DNA of 64,000 bases from Gordionus sp. m RMFG-2023 (GCF_954871325.1 NC_088778.1:16271666-16335665), one strand, 5' to 3'; counted from the first letter of the stretch, positions 11,305 through 24,365 are shown. The notes: generated from the letters alone by a model not told the origin. Program-made: numbers and translations.

Positions 11305-13370
11305 CACTAAATTTGCGATAAATGTCGTAAACGATTGTCACAAAAAAATATTGAAATTATAAATTCTTATAGCGAATATGTAAATAATATCACCATAGCA
11401 TCCACATCAATAGATACAATCAATATAACTTTAAACGAAATTGGAATATCTCCTATTAAGAAAAAAAAGTAACCGAACCAAAAAAAGTAGCGAAAATATC
11501 AAAAGTATAATAATTAAAAATCCAGAATCGGGTACAAAAGACAATAATGATATACTCAATAATATGAAATTAAAATATCCTAATTTATCTAAAAATAAAA
11601 AATATCAATTGCTGACCATTCTGCCTCCTAATTGGAGCACAAATAAAATAAAAACGACATTCAACGCTACATATCATATGGCATATAATTCCATAATCAT
11701 TTTAGAAGAAAAGGGGATTCTTTCAACTCTAAATCGAAAGCCTGCAAAATATCTCAATCAAAAAACAATTGATATTGTTAAAAAAAATTTTGCAGTGATG
11801 AAGTTAGTAGGGTATTACCACCAGGAAAAAAAGATTGCATATCTATCATTGAAAAGGGTGAACAGTGAACGCTCAAAAAAGGTTAGTTCTTAATAATTTA
11901 AAAGAATTATATAATCATTTTAAGGAGAGTAATTCAAACATAACAATTGGATTTTCGAAATTTGCTAGCTTAAGACCAAAAAATTGAATATTCGCAGGGG
12001 CTAGCGGAACACATAGTGTATGCGTTTGTAGCATACACCAGAATATTAAACTTTATGATTTTAGGCTGTGAATTAGCAACATTGACTAAAAATGGTGAGG
12101 ATATATTAACAACTTATAGAGATGTTATAGGCAGAATAATTTGCAATACCCCGTTACCCACTTGTTATTTTGGTGACTGCAGTGTCCTGACTCGTCACTC
12201 TTAAAAGAACGCATCGAAAAATTATTTATAAAAAATAATCGATATATCTCTTCGTTTAAACAGTGGGTTTCGTTAGATAGAACAACTCTGGAAACTATTT
12301 CTCAATCTTCAGACAAATTTATTAATTATTTTTTTGATAAAATGAATATCATAACAAACAAAGTTCATTTCACAATAACCTTAATAACAGTTTAAAAAAT
12401 AATCACTGATCTAATTATTTGTGACTTTTCAGAAATTATTCGTTTATTTTCCAAGACGAAGTTCAGGGTTATCATTTCGCAAGTTACGTTGCATCCATTC
12501 TCAATTTATTATAAAATAGGAGATCAAATAAACAACCTAAGTTTTGTGGTAATATCGGAATCCTTAATTCATACTACTGTTTCATTCCATTTAGTCCAAT
12601 CGCATTTGATTCATTTTTTTAAATTAAATTCGACATTTCACCAGAAAAAATTCACTACTTTTCTGATGGTTCAGCAGCGCAATATAAAAATAGGAAAAAC
12701 TTCATGACTGTTTGTTATCAGGAAATCGATTTTGGTTCAAGCAGAATGGCTATTTTTTCTTAAGGCACATGGTAAAAGTGCCTGCGACGGCATAACAGTA
12801 AAAAGGTTAGTTGCCAAGGCAAACAAGGACCTTATATTGATCAAATAATTACACCTTTACAATTTTATAAATATGCGGAAGAGCATATAAAAGGTATAAA
12901 TTTTTTTTATGCCACCATACCAGAATATGAGGAAGAAGAGATAAGGCTAAGTGTGAGATTTAGTATATCTATCTAAATATCTGGTACACAAAAAATTCAC
13001 GCAGTGTTTCCGATTGGTTTAACTAAACTCAACTAAACCATATTTTAATTCGCAGACATTTATTGTGGAGAATATAGTATATCCACGTGAGGATCTGTTA
13101 AGTGATGAGATTAGAGGATATGTAACCTGTGTGTATGAAAACGATTGGTGGTTAAGATTTGTAAAAGAAGTGAATGTAATTATAGATTAAATAAAAATTA
13201 ATTTTCTTCACCCAAGGACCAGTAATTTTTTTGTTTATCCAGCGGCACAAAATCTCCTTTTCATACCAAGAAATAATATTTTAATAATAGTTAGCCCATC
13301 AACGACTACTGGACGTACATATAATTTATCGCAAAATGAATTATTATGGCGTCAAAAAAACAAAATTTAA
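11305..13370 (+). pseudogene. transposase-like gene, unassigned superfamily (decayed)
   Basis: Spread over several frames on the plus strand are, in order: a CDKCRKRLSQ cysteine motif (about 11312); LNEIGISPIKKKK (about 11430); an open stretch at 11441-11893 with a helical, lysine-rich DNA-binding-like region (LPPNWSTNKIKTTF); SGTHSVCVC...HQNIKL (about 12002-12052); a CDFSE block (about 12420); HPFSIYYK (about 12490); YFSDGSAAQYKNRKNF (about 12655-12705); ITPLQFYKYAEEH (about 12847-12885); SGTQKIHAVFP (about 12980); and TTTGRTYNLSQNE (about 13300). From memory these blocks in this order match a family of long uncharacterised proteins common in invertebrate genomes. The spaced acidic residues (CDFSE, FSDG) could be part of a DDE/RNase H-like catalytic centre; that is inference. 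At least one nonsense change (TGA at about 11985) and several frame changes make this copy inactive. Termini are not identified. Confidence 0.7.
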
Positions 13371-13974
13371 TGAAAAACCGAAAATAGGTAATAAATATCT
13401 TTCATGAATTTTAATTTATCTATTATATTTACAAAATTAATAATTTTACGAAAATTAAAATTTTTTACAAGAAAAAAATTATTATAACTGCAGCTATAAC
13501 CCTAACCCAAAACAATTAATTTAAAGAGTTGCGACGCTCTTCAAGATTATAAAGATGGCTAGGGAACTTAAAATTCGCAAATATGGGTAACACTTATAAA
13601 AATATTTATATCTTCTGCCCATCCTATAAAATTTGAATTTCATCGTAATTTTTTTACATCAATAATTTTAACTAGTTCATTTCATACATAAATATCTTTG
13701 CCCGTTTTTATGGTGAAGTAAATGTGATTTGAGGTTTATCTTTGATTGTCCGAAATGGATTTATATTTTGTTTCAAATTCTATAAAATTATGTATATTAA
13801 ATTTTAAAGAAAATTCGATTACATTATTAATGAATTTTGAATAAAAAAAACAATTGATCACATTATTAAATTTTAAATAAAAACAATTGATTATGATATA
13901 TTATTAAATTAGACAGCGTTTGTATTAATTTTGCTTCAAATTTTTTTTACTATTCATGGTTTCGACTAGTGAAC
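13371..13974. other. AT-rich spacer
   Basis: Nothing is recognised. A short CCCTAACCC at about 13500 is too small to mean anything. Confidence 0.5.
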
Positions 13975-14475
13975 TGGATGGGGCCTAATTTTTTAAGCCC
14001 GGTCTGAAATTTTTTTAAAAAACTTTGCCAGACTCGATCCCAAACGAATTTTTGTTTGTCCCAAAAAACCCGAATTAGTAAAAATTATCTGTCAGCCTGT
14101 CCTGACTCGAATTTATTTAAATATCCCTTTCGCATCCGGAATATTTCCCATGAACAAAAAATATTTGTACTTTGATAATAAAATAATGATTTTGACATTT
14201 TGATATAAAATAATAATTTTGACAGGTTAATGATAAAATACGAAATAATAACTATTTTATAAATTAATATCTCTAAGTACCAACCATTAGTTTCTTTAAA
14301 TATAAAAATTAATTGATTAAAAATTTTGATGACAAATGATCTCGCTGGGCGCGAAAGGGATAGATATTAGCGCCTTGTTTCTTGCAAGAATTTTAAAATA
14401 TATCAGTCTATTTGACAAAATGTAATGATAACATTTTTAAAAATTTAAGCCCGACCCGGCGGCCTTGATTAGCAA
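13975..14475. mobile_element. hAT-like remnant, family D (GCCCGACC motifs)
   Basis: Both ends carry short GC-rich motifs in opposite orientation: GGGGCCTAATTTTTTAAGCCC on the left and AAGCCCGACCCGGCGGCC on the right. The inner right part, including CTATTTGACAAAATGTAATG and GCGCCTTG, recurs inverted at about 22930-23075. There is no transposase sequence and no target duplication that I can define. Confidence 0.5.
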
Positions 14476-15987
14476 ATATTTAGTTTCGTCCACAATTTAA
14501 TTAATTTTGTCTCAGTAATAATTAACTTTGACAAACTTTAAATTTCACCTACTAGAATTATGTGAAAATATATTTATAATATAAAAGACATGAAATAAAT
14601 GTCATAATTACCATAATTACGAATATAACAATGAATTCATTCATTTAAAATTTATTATAACTATTCCATTTTTTAAAATAAAATATCTATTACCAATATA
14701 AATAAAAAATTACTTATATTACAACGATAGCTTCTTTATACATAAAGTGTTCTTAACATAATAAGATAAATTATTTTTATTTACATATAGATGGCCCAAA
14801 TTTCCAATATTATATTATTTTAAAATAAAATAAAAGGAGGGATCATTATAAATTATTCAATATTGAAATATACAATTCAAGTCTTTCTTTTAATTTTGAT
14901 ATTTTTTTAAATATTCTGGCCTTTATTAGTAGTGATTTTACATCATTCATATTGTTAGCGTTTATATTTAAAAATTTTAAATGCCTATATTTATTTAGTA
15001 ACTCTTTAAAGTTATAGCAAAAATTTATTAGAATTTATAAAATTCTGATAGGGCTAGACTTAAGAATAAAAAAATTTTTTTTAATGACAATTAAATTTTT
15101 GGGGAGGAAAATGATTTATATTTTATTACTGTTATAAAAATGGGTTAAAATGATAAATTTCAATTAAAAAATTCGATCAGAGCTTGCAAATTTTTTATTT
15201 TATTTCTCTGTATTTTTTAGTGTATATATAACTAATATAATGTATTAAAAGGAAAAGCATGTAACGATATTTTCTAAGACAAAATTAATAAAGTATTTAA
15301 AAATCTAAAATTATTTTACAGGTTTTATATTTATAAATTTTTTGAGGTTTGAGTTATCTCATACCTAAATGAATTATTGAATAAACTTTAGACTATAAAA
15401 ATTGAAGTGGATTTTTATTCTATTTTGTTTTGTTTACTTGTTAAAAATTAAGCGTAATTATTGTCATTGATATTAATATTTGGCTAGAAGTTTTTCATAA
15501 TTAACTTTAAAAAACTCAACTAATTAATAGGATTAAATCATCAAAAAATAAAATGAATGATAAAAGTGTCATAAAAATTGCATAATTAATGATTAAGATT
15601 AACACCTGAAATTAATTAATATAAATAAAATAATTTTTTTAGTTGCTTGGTATTTATAAGGGTTAATAAACTTAGAGATTAAAAAATATTAATAAAAATA
15701 ATAATATATAGTAAATTATGATATAATCAATTATTTGAGTGTGCTATTTCTAAAAAAAATTGAATGAAAATATTAAAGTGTGATATTAGCTAGGACTTAC
15801 ACCAAAAATAAATTCAGAAACATGAAAACAAAAAGGAAATATAACATACAAAAGCTAATAGAATTTTCAAAAAATATATTTGCTTTTGAATTGAAATTTT
15901 TTTCATATATTTTTGAGATAATATTATGAATTTAAAAATAAATATCTTTTAACAAATAAAAATTATTTATGTTTTATTGATTGTTAT
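14476..15987. other. AT-rich intergenic DNA
   Basis: No coding, RNA or repeat feature can be supported over these 1.5 kb. Confidence 0.55.
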
Positions 15988-16373
15988 TAGAGCCCTGTAC
16001 AGACTGATCTCACAAAACTTAGGTTGTATTGGTCAAACTTGAATTATCTGAGACTCAGCTGGATTCAAAGCTTGATTTTAAAAACAAGACCTTGGCAAAA
16101 TTTAAATTATAATGCTTTCTAAATATTTTTATGAATATTAAAACAACAAATTGTTTTATTTATACATTGCTTAGAGTTTTTTTACATTTTGGTTGTAATA
16201 TCATACTTCTTTAACAGTCAAAAAAAAACTGGATAGGATTAAGACTATTTCAAAAAATTTTTGATCAGATTTGGGAAGAAAAAAAATACACAAATTGGAT
16301 CAGACAGACAAAATTTAAATTTATTCTCAGACTGGGTTGGATCTTGTAAAATAAGGCCCAATGCTGGTCTCTA
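15988..16373. mobile_element. hAT-like MITE, 386 bp
   Basis: Ends TAGAGCCCTGTACAGACTGA and the inverse of TAGAGACCAGCATTGGGCC are related, of the TAGAG type used by family C. Subterminal DNA has iterated GACT/GATC motifs. Flanking octamers ATTGTTAT and ATTACTAC match at 5 of 8 positions, and all three differences are transitions, which would fit an old, decayed target duplication. Confidence 0.5.
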
Positions 16374-19300
16374 ATTACTACCAAGTATTCAAAATCTTTT
16401 TAGTCCTAACTTTAATATTAGACCTGTAAAAAACTATATAAATTATTTATTATCTAGACTCTATAGTATAAGCTATTGTAATTACAGAAAGGCATGTTCA
16501 AATATTTTTTCAGCTATAGTCCCACGAAGATAGAATTTCAGTACTCAGCAAGGCAATAAGCATCCATTTTATAATAAATTTTTATATTTTAGTCAAAATG
16601 ACAAAAAGGGTAAGGGTGGGGGGGGGGGGGGGAAGTCATGAACCGGGATTACCAAATATAGTAATCAAAGCACTTTATAAGAACATAAATTTAAGAATAG
16701 TATTTATTTTCAAAACAAATAATCTACAATTCCTTTCCATCAAATTATATTGGTTATTATTTTCAATTTTTTCTTACACTCTCTTACAATCACATTTTTT
16801 ATTCCTTAATATATGTATTTTATATTATTAAATCACATAGCTTATTATAATATTATTAATAATAAATCATTATTTTTAATGAATTGTTAATTTAACTTTT
16901 GTATTTATATTATAACATCAGCTGTATAAATATAGGGGCATAACTAAGGGGAAGGGGCAATATATATGTATACAATTAAGTAAAAATTTAATTAAAAATG
17001 AGCCTGTTACTTAGTCATTTATAACAATCTATTTATCTAAATTTACTATCATATATATATTAATTCATATTTTAAACATATTGGAAGAGTTTATTTAGAA
17101 GTTATTTTATGATAATTGTAATATGCACTAAATATCTAAATCACAATAAAAAATGCCCAACCCTCCTAGTTTCTCCCTAAGAGAAAATTCCTTGAATTTT
17201 AATTATATAATTACATATTTACTATTATATTGTCATAAAATTAATAAAAAATACCTGGTATCAAAAAGAAAAGAATTCCGTACAATAAAAAAAATTCAAA
17301 ACGCTAGCAAAAAAACACTAGCAAAGGTAGCGTGACAGGTAAAAATTATGATATCTTAACTTTTGCTAAGCTAACGCGATTGACATTCCGATGTAAATAT
17401 GACATTGACATGTGATATTTTAGTTATAATATGTTTTTATTTTATATATAAATATAATTTTAAAGGTTAAAGATTATATTCTGTAGGTATAAAAACAAGC
17501 CTGTACAAAAGCCGCCACATTTTTCTATATATTTAAAAGCGAATTGGAAAAAAAGTATAAATATTCCATCAAATATGATAATTAATATATAAATCCATCA
17601 TTTATTATAAATTATCTATTTTTCGCTATAATAAATTGCGTAAATAATATTTAATTTATATTCTAAGCTGGTAATCACGAATTCCTCTAATTGAACTTAT
17701 TTTTATTATTTTGTGATCTTTACAATTAAAGATCCCCTTTCCAATTTTGTTTTATCCATGGAAAATATATATTTGGAAAATTAGATATTGATTGTATTCT
17801 AAATAAACACGTCTGTATTATCTTACCATTATTTATCTAAATTATCAGAATTTAATTATTTATCTAAAAATATGATTTAATTTTTTTTTCTTAGCTAATT
17901 TCACAGCCATATTATTTCCAATATTTATTTCTAAAATATTTTATACCATAGTAACAATATTTAAACATTGGTAAATTATTAGATATAATATAATCTAATA
18001 AATAAAATATTAAAATTGTTTTACTCATCTACTTAGATGAACCCTAGTATAAATCAGGCCTAAGCTCTAGTAACTAAAGAAGAGGGGAGAGACGTAAAAT
18101 ATGCTATGCCACTTAAAGTGGTCCAAAAATTTTTTAACATCTAGAGGGCAGGGCATTCTCTGTGTAAAAAAATATAATATATGACCACATTACATATTTA
18201 TAATAATTAATATTCTGAAATAAAAATTAAATATTAAATTTATGAAATAGATAAAAAAATACAAAGAAATGTCAGGTTTTTAGGGTTTTGACCTCTGTGT
18301 AAATAAAACCGTGACGGTTTGATTCTTAAAATTGGTTTAGTAGTTCGGTCAAGTTTATGCAATTCGTTTTTAGGCGGCTTAGACCCATAGAATAATTATT
18401 TCTTATTATTTAATAATTATCAAATAAATATAAACAGTATCACAAAGTTTCTAAATATATTTATATTTTATTCATACACAAAATTAGTTCCTACGTATTT
18501 ATAGATATGCAATATTATGTACTAATATTTTAAAGTCATACTTATCAGTTATATTAAATAAAATTAATATTATGACTTATGAATATACTATATATGTTTT
18601 ACGAAAACAGGCAAATTTCTTATTTCCCATCTCCCTTCGGCTACGGTCTCTACTAAATATATATTATGTCTTTTAAATAAAATATGAGGTTCTTTTTATA
18701 TCTAATGTTCGTTTTTCGATGTTATTCTTCAGGCCAAAAAACAGGAGAGATATCAATAGTGTCTTGCTGAATACCTTTTGTAATTCAATTATATTATCAT
18801 CAAGGCATAGCTAGAAAGGTTGTTGATAGCATGTACTTAGGGTAGTTAGGGAATTTTGAAATTAATTCGCTAACGAAATATTATCTCTGTATGGTGTGGT
18901 ATTTTAGTCTTGGGATTGTTTTAACAGTGTTCATTTTATTAAAATGTTTCTTTAGGTAGTTTTTATTGTCGTTTATCGCTTGTAATATGTTTGTTTTATT
19001 ATTTACTATGTTAGTAATTATATCGTGATAGTAGATTAAATAAGTCGTAGATTATTATTAAATAAATATATATTTTTTTAATTTGTAATTTTTAAAAAAT
19101 AGCTTTATATTTATTTTCGATTAATATTTTTTAGTGAACGAGAAAAGTAAAAAATTCCTTACTTTTATTTTTTTGTATTTGATCGATAATTTTATTAGAA
19201 AAAATAGAATTTTAATTAAGAGTTGTGAATCTGCCAAACACAAATAAAAGAGAAATAAAATTACAAAGGATTAAACCTAACAAAAAATCAGACACACAAA

Positions 19301-19439
19301 GAGAACAAAGGTAAAAAGCGATATATAAATATATTTTATTTTTCTCGTAAAACAAACTACGGGAAAAACATAAATAGAATATTTTAAAAAAATAACGTCC
19401 GAATTTAAATAGTGGTGGCCAAGACAGCTACGATTTTTT
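16374..19439. other. AT-rich intergenic DNA
   Basis: It contains a 15-G run at 16618-16632. GC-richer patches at about 16930, 18060-18165 and 18290-18390 may be eroded repeat ends but match nothing else here. The open frames at 16598-16831 and 17153-17335 have no recognisable domain and are probably chance. Confidence 0.5.
16618..16632 (+). repeat. poly(G) tract, 15 G
   Basis: Fifteen consecutive G in AT-rich DNA. Confidence 0.9.
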
Positions 19440-19845
19440 TTTCACAGAGGATTTATATCTAAGACAAAGGTGATTTATATTAAGACCGAGAGGTTAATTC
19501 ATATTAAGACCAAAAGGCGAATTTATATTGTGGCCAAAAGGCGAATTCATATTAAGGAAAAATGCGGATATATTAAGTGCAAAAGGCAGATTCATATTAA
19601 TTATTAAGGTCAAAAGGCGGATTTAAATTAAGGCCGGAAGGCGGATTAGTAATTAAAAATTTTGAGGCCGAAAGGCGGATTAGTAATAAAATATTTTTGA
19701 GGCCGAAAGGTGAATTAGTTATAAAAAAAATTTTGAGGCCGAAAGGCGGATTTGTATTAAAATATTATTTAGGCCGAAGGGCGTATATTTATTAAGATAT
19801 TGTTTAGGCCGTAGGGCGGATTTGTATTAAAATAGTATTAAGACA
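19440..19845 (+). repeat. degenerate tandem array, AGGCCGAAAGGCGGATT unit
   Basis: About a dozen imperfect copies of a core AGGCCGAAAGGCGGATT. Spacing is near 24-27 bp in the first half (variants AGACCAAAAGGCGAATT) and 35-40 bp in the second half, where AT-rich spacers separate the cores. The core itself is GC-rich. The array lies upstream of candidate LTR-element sequences and could be untranslated DNA of such an element, but that link is inference. Confidence 0.75.
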
Positions 19846-20645
19846 GAGAACCACTAGAAAGCAATAAAGTGATATTTATTTTTAGAATAATTAAGCGTTG
19901 TATTTTTAGTAAGTAAGGAAAATAAAGGAACTGTTTCGTGCCAGACTAAATTTAATAAATACCACGAAGAAAGGATGTATATTTGTATTGTGGAATTCTT
20001 TACTAAATTGATAATAACATATTTTTTAAACTTACAGATAGTTAAGATTTTCATTTTAAGTGTTTTACTTTATAAATAAAAATGAAGACATTAATTGTTA
20101 AATACCGAGAAATACAGTATAATATTATTAATATAGATATGTAGTTTAATTTGGAACAGGAGAATAAGGAGGAGTCGCAGCATAAAAATAAAGGGGCAGA
20201 CTTTAACCATTGAGGAACATAATGGGGAGGAAGATGTGATGGCTAAGGTATTAATACCTAAAGATGGATTTTTATATCTATTTTAGGGGATATTTATAAA
20301 GATGTAGCTTTGATTTTGTTTACATGACAGAAGGACAATTACATGTGTTGAAATTGCATTTCACACATAGACCATGTGTTCACATTACATTATTATATGT
20401 AAAATCATTATTTCTTAATTACCATAAATCATACCCAAATAATGTATATTATAGTTCATATTTCCCAAATGTCTTAAAATGAATGAATTATTATGTTTTG
20501 CTGATATTACATTGTCCATATTAAGGTTCCATAGATTATAATGGCAGATACCCCAATGTGCATGTCATTATTGATAATATGTGTTTTCGCGCTTATATAT
20601 TGAAATGTATCGGCGATATTATATTATAAATCATTATAAGGGAAG
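19846..20645. other. uncharacterised AT-rich DNA, possibly internal to a fossil LTR element
   Basis: It lies between two short tandem arrays. No domain is recognised. The open frame on the minus strand at 19854-20054 has no recognisable content. Confidence 0.4.
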
Positions 20646-20770
20646 TCGATTCGATAAATTCCCTGAACGTCTTCAGGGCGATTCGATATAATTCAAAGTC
20701 AATACCATTCAAAGTCGATAAAATTCAAAGGGGCGATTCGATACAATTCAAAGGGTCGATTTGATACAAC
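20646..20770 (+). repeat. short tandem array, GATTCGATACAATTCAAAGG unit
   Basis: About five imperfect copies of a 20-25 bp unit containing TCGATTCGATA and ATTCAAAG, immediately before a purine-rich tract. Confidence 0.75.
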
Positions 20771-20794
20771 ACCACCACAGAGAGAGGGACGCTA

Positions 20795-21245
20795 GGCTTG
20801 TGAAGGGTGGGAGTGTTGTAGCTTTGAAAAAAAGAAGAAATAAATTTAATTTAATACATCAAATGTCAGTTATTTTCTGACAGGGGAATTAAGTTTTCCT
20901 AGTGGATAGGGGGAAAACGTGATCATCACATGTTTGGTTTTTAAGAATTCCTTTGTTAGCTATTTTGGAGTGAAGATATTGGATTAATTGGAGAAGATGT
21001 CAGCTGGGAGGAACAAAGAATGGACCTGTGGGAATGAAGAACATGTGAAGCGGGATAATTATGATTTATAATATTTATATTTTTCTTAATGTATAGATAA
21101 ATATAATTATGAATAAATGTGTTATGAATAAATAGGGATTGTTGTATTACCCCATGTTGGAGATATTGGATTTATGGTAGAAGATGTCAGCTGTGGACCT
21201 TTGGGAGATGAAGAATTGGATAATTATGATTTATTATATTATATT
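20795..21245 (+). mobile_element. candidate 3' end of a fossil LTR element (purine tract plus LTR start)
   Basis: A purine-rich tract ending GAAGGGTGGGAG is followed at 20814 by TGTTGTAG. The younger gypsy element at 39337-42031 shows the same arrangement, GGAGGGTGGAA followed by TGTTG, at its polypurine tract and LTR junction. A ~100-bp segment containing AGAAGATGTCAGCTG occurs twice in direct orientation (about 20968 and 21166). The matching 5' LTR and the LTR end are not identified, so this is tentative. It is a broken fossil. Confidence 0.4.
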
Positions 21246-21925
21246 TTTCTGATATTAGATTGTTGTTTTATTTAACGAATAAATTTGGATCGTCTTATTA
21301 TGAAATGTGGTTTGTGTTAAAAACTACACCATACCATCCGAAAAGTAACGGATTAGTTGAAAGATGCATACAAACTATAAAGATCGGTATTTTGCTAATA
21401 GAGAACAAACAAATGATGGGGAAGAATGCCTTAATGAAGTATTATTTACATATAGAAATTCCGAACATTCCTCAATGGGCCGAATACCTGCCAAACTATT
21501 TATGGGGAGAAGACTAAATACATTAGACTGGGTGAAACCATCAATTACTGAAAAATTAGAAACCTCTGTAGTAAAACACGACCAGTTAAACAAATGCATA
21601 CATGAGATTTTGGAGAAAACGAATTAGTTTGGATAAAAAATCCACTTGAAAAATAGGCATGAAGGAAAAATAATAAATCAACAAGCAAAATTCTCGTATA
21701 ACGTAGAAGAAAAAGGTAAAATAGTACGAAAACACGCAGATCAACTACGAATAAGGGAAGAACCAGACGAAACCAAATCAATAATACCAATTGAACAAAG
21801 CAAAAAGGAAGGCAACCGCATTATCCAACAAGGGAACGAAAGCCAACAAAAAGATTAATAGATGAACTTGAACTTGGTAATAAAAAGATTGGTAGATGAT
21901 CTTAACTTGGTGGGAAAGAAGATAT
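21246..21925 (+). mobile_element. Ty3/gypsy fossil, integrase fragment
   Basis: The plus strand carries the C-terminal half of a retroelement integrase: the YHPKSNGLVER block typical of the core domain's end, a TYRNSEHSS block, and a downstream KIVRKHADQLR block typical of the region after the core in Ty3/gypsy elements. It is a broken fragment with no reverse transcriptase beside it. It differs from the integrase of the fossil at 28-39 kb, so it is a separate family or lineage. Confidence 0.8.
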
Positions 21926-22089
21926 GTTATATTTGAATGTTTATATATATTTTAAAAGGTTACGCTTATATTTTTATAACTTTCTTACATTTAATATTAT
22001 CTTATGGAGGTCAATGTAATTGCATATTAGTAGTAGTTAAATCACATAATTATAAAAGACTATATATAGGAAACAATTTTATAATAAAG

Positions 22090-22545
22090 AATCTATTGTT
22101 TTGACTATAAAAATTTCTACTCCACAAGAAACTAAATTATAATTTTTTTTAAAAATTTTGTCTTAAACTTAGTTTAAAATATATGATACTAAAAAAAATG
22201 TTCGAAAACTTTTGGGTTTATTAATAAATTAGCACTGTTATTATATTTTAGTCCACGAGGAAAAAAAATTAAAATATATTGAAAATTTGTTTTAAGTTTT
22301 TAATTAAAAGTTTTTGATACTAGAAAGAGGTTATAAAACTTTTGGATCTAGTAATAAATTGGCAATTATTTTACCTCACGAGAAACTAAATTATCACGAG
22401 AAAAAATAAATTATTTAATTTTTTTTTAAATTTATTTTAAGCCTAGTTAAATGTTTTTGTTACTATAAAGATGTTCTAAAACATTTGAGTTCACAAAAGA
22501 AATTTCTAGTGCTAATGTTTTTTAACCCCCGCGTAAAATGTAAAA
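22090..22545 (-). repeat. ~129-bp satellite, about 3 copies, inverted
   Basis: Diverged tandem copies carry the landmarks TCCACGAGGAAA, AGTAATAAATTGGCA and AACTTTTGG(G/A)T, the reverse complement of the array at 25600-27125. Landmark spacing is 142 and 122 bp. Confidence 0.75.
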
Positions 22546-22679
22546 ACAAAATTATATATTTATGTTTTGAGCAAGGTTCATATAGTATTAAATCCACACT
22601 GCTATTTAGGCCGAAAATTTGTAACGAACGATGATTATAATTAATATATTTTTTTAACCTTGTTTAACCTTCGTTTTTA

Positions 22680-22800
22680 AGTAAGTATTGTTAAATAACT
22701 GAGCCAAGCCAACTTAGCCCTAAACTGAGTCAGTTTTTGAGTCGAAAAATTGACTCAGGCTCAAGCCGACTCTTGAGCAGAAATTTATTTATTTGTGATT
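22680..22800. repeat. GC-richer subterminal-type repeat (GACTCAGGCTCAAGCC)
   Basis: Short iterated motifs (GAGCCAAGCC, GAGTCAG, GACTCAGGCTC) occur in both orientations, as in the subterminal DNA of the hAT families nearby. No terminus is defined. Confidence 0.35.
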
Positions 22801-22919
22801 AAGACATTTTAATATTAAAATTATGTAGAAATAGTGTGCCATCTCTATTTTGAGGGAAAAAATTTAAGCTAGCTCGATGAGCAACATGAGTGAGCTAGCT
22901 AAATTTGTTCCATAACTTT

Positions 22920-23110
22920 TAGATGGCACTATACCCCTGGCCAGAACCTTATTTTTTTTAATTAATTTCGGTTAGGGCCTAATATTTTTTTTTCGAACAG
23001 GGTCGGGCTTAAATTTTGCGATATCATTACATTTTGTCAAATAAATTGATATATTTAATTCTTGTAAGAAGGCGCTAATATTCTTTATAGAATATATTTT
23101 TTATTTTAAA
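22920..23110 (-). mobile_element. hAT-like family D fragment
   Basis: Homologous to the reverse complement of about 14340-14470: GGTCGGGCTTAAA, CATTACATTTTGTCAAATA and GGCGCTAATAT occur in the same order. Confidence 0.55.
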
Positions 23111-23327
23111 TATTTACATATAACAAAATTTTAGAGAGTATTTCATTATAGATTTTTATCATTTAAAATAAATTTCAAAATGTAGATATTTATACAGATT
23201 ATAATATTAAAAATTTTACTGTATAAAAACTCTAAAAAAATGTAATTTAACAATTACATAAAATATAAGTGATTCTTATGCAAATAATGGTAAAAATATG
23301 ACGATATTATCAAATATAAATAATACA

Positions 23328-24016
23328 CAGTACTTTGTATTTGACCGGTAAAATACGTTTCGGTAAGGTAAAATTCAAATAAATGTTTTTTAAGTCAATA
23401 TTAACTTTATTTTGAATATAATAGTAGAATGAATCGATATTATCAATTTTTTAAATTCATTATAATTCAATAACTAACGTTTAGCTCTCAGTAGAAGAAA
23501 TTTGTTATGATTCATATTCAATATTCATTTTCTTTAATTTTTTAAATCAATTTTCCTGATGTCAAGATCTTCAATCGATTTCTGTTTTTGTAAGAATATC
23601 CCAAATCAACCTATTTCTTTCTAAAGAAAAAGTGAAACTAGGAATTGTTAGTCTCTTAATGGGCATGGCTGGCAAAGTATTCCACTAACCTTAGGTCGGA
23701 ATTGATTATTTCTTACGGAAATTACTGATTACCATATAACTATTAAACATGTCGTTTATACTTCTGAAATTAATTATATCACTTAAAATATTTTGGTCAC
23801 CACCACCTTGTAAAATGGCTATTTCTTCACTGCCAGTGATGCTCCTCTTGATATCGGGGACTCAAAAAATAATCAGCATTATGATCACATGTATTTATAT
23901 CATTTTTCTAATTTTTAAACATATTTTTTATATTTTTTTTCTTCAGATTTTTTTTATAATTTGATCAAGTCAATTGACTGAATTTGACCTGTCAATTGAC
24001 TGACTTGCCAACCCTG
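23328..24016. mobile_element. hAT-like element, family E (TTGACC motifs)
   Basis: The left part, with TTTGACCGGTAAAATACG and ATTCAAATAAATG, is homologous to the family E end at 42142. The right end reads TGACTTGCCAACCCTG, whose inverse CAGGGTTGGCAAGTCA matches the CAGGGTTG start of the 42-kb copy, and is preceded by iterated CAATTGACTGA. No convincing target duplication and no readable transposase remain. Confidence 0.5.
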
Positions 24017-24365
24017 ATTAATTGCATCCATTTTAAGAGTTAATACAAAAATTATAAATGTTATAACTAAGACATTTTACGAAAAAATTTGATTATGAGG
24101 ATACTTTTCTCTGAGATTTGGCTAATTCATCTAGAATCAAATTTTTATCTAGAATAATCTCCTTATAAATATTTAATAGGGCTACATTTAAATGTTTTTC
24201 ACCGGTGGTATCTTGGAGTTAATATAAATATTTATTTAACATTTAAAAAAATAGAGACCTAAGAATTTATGAAATTAATAAAACATATCGTTGCAAAATA
24301 GTCATTTTTAAAATAGGTTTGTTACAAGGTTTTACAATGGATTCGACGATATAATAATTAGTTAA

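Noticed and set aside
13500-13512. Telomere-like CCCTAACCC
   Set aside because: Fewer than two units; expected by chance.
16598-16831. 77-codon frame starting in the G run
   Set aside because: Gly-rich start comes from the poly(G) tract; the rest is low complexity.
19440-19845. CRISPR-like array
   Set aside because: Units are degenerate and spacing is uneven, with AT-rich diverged copies instead of unique spacers; the context is eukaryotic.
23328-24016. 8-bp target duplication for the family E element
   Set aside because: Flanking octamers match at only about 3 positions.
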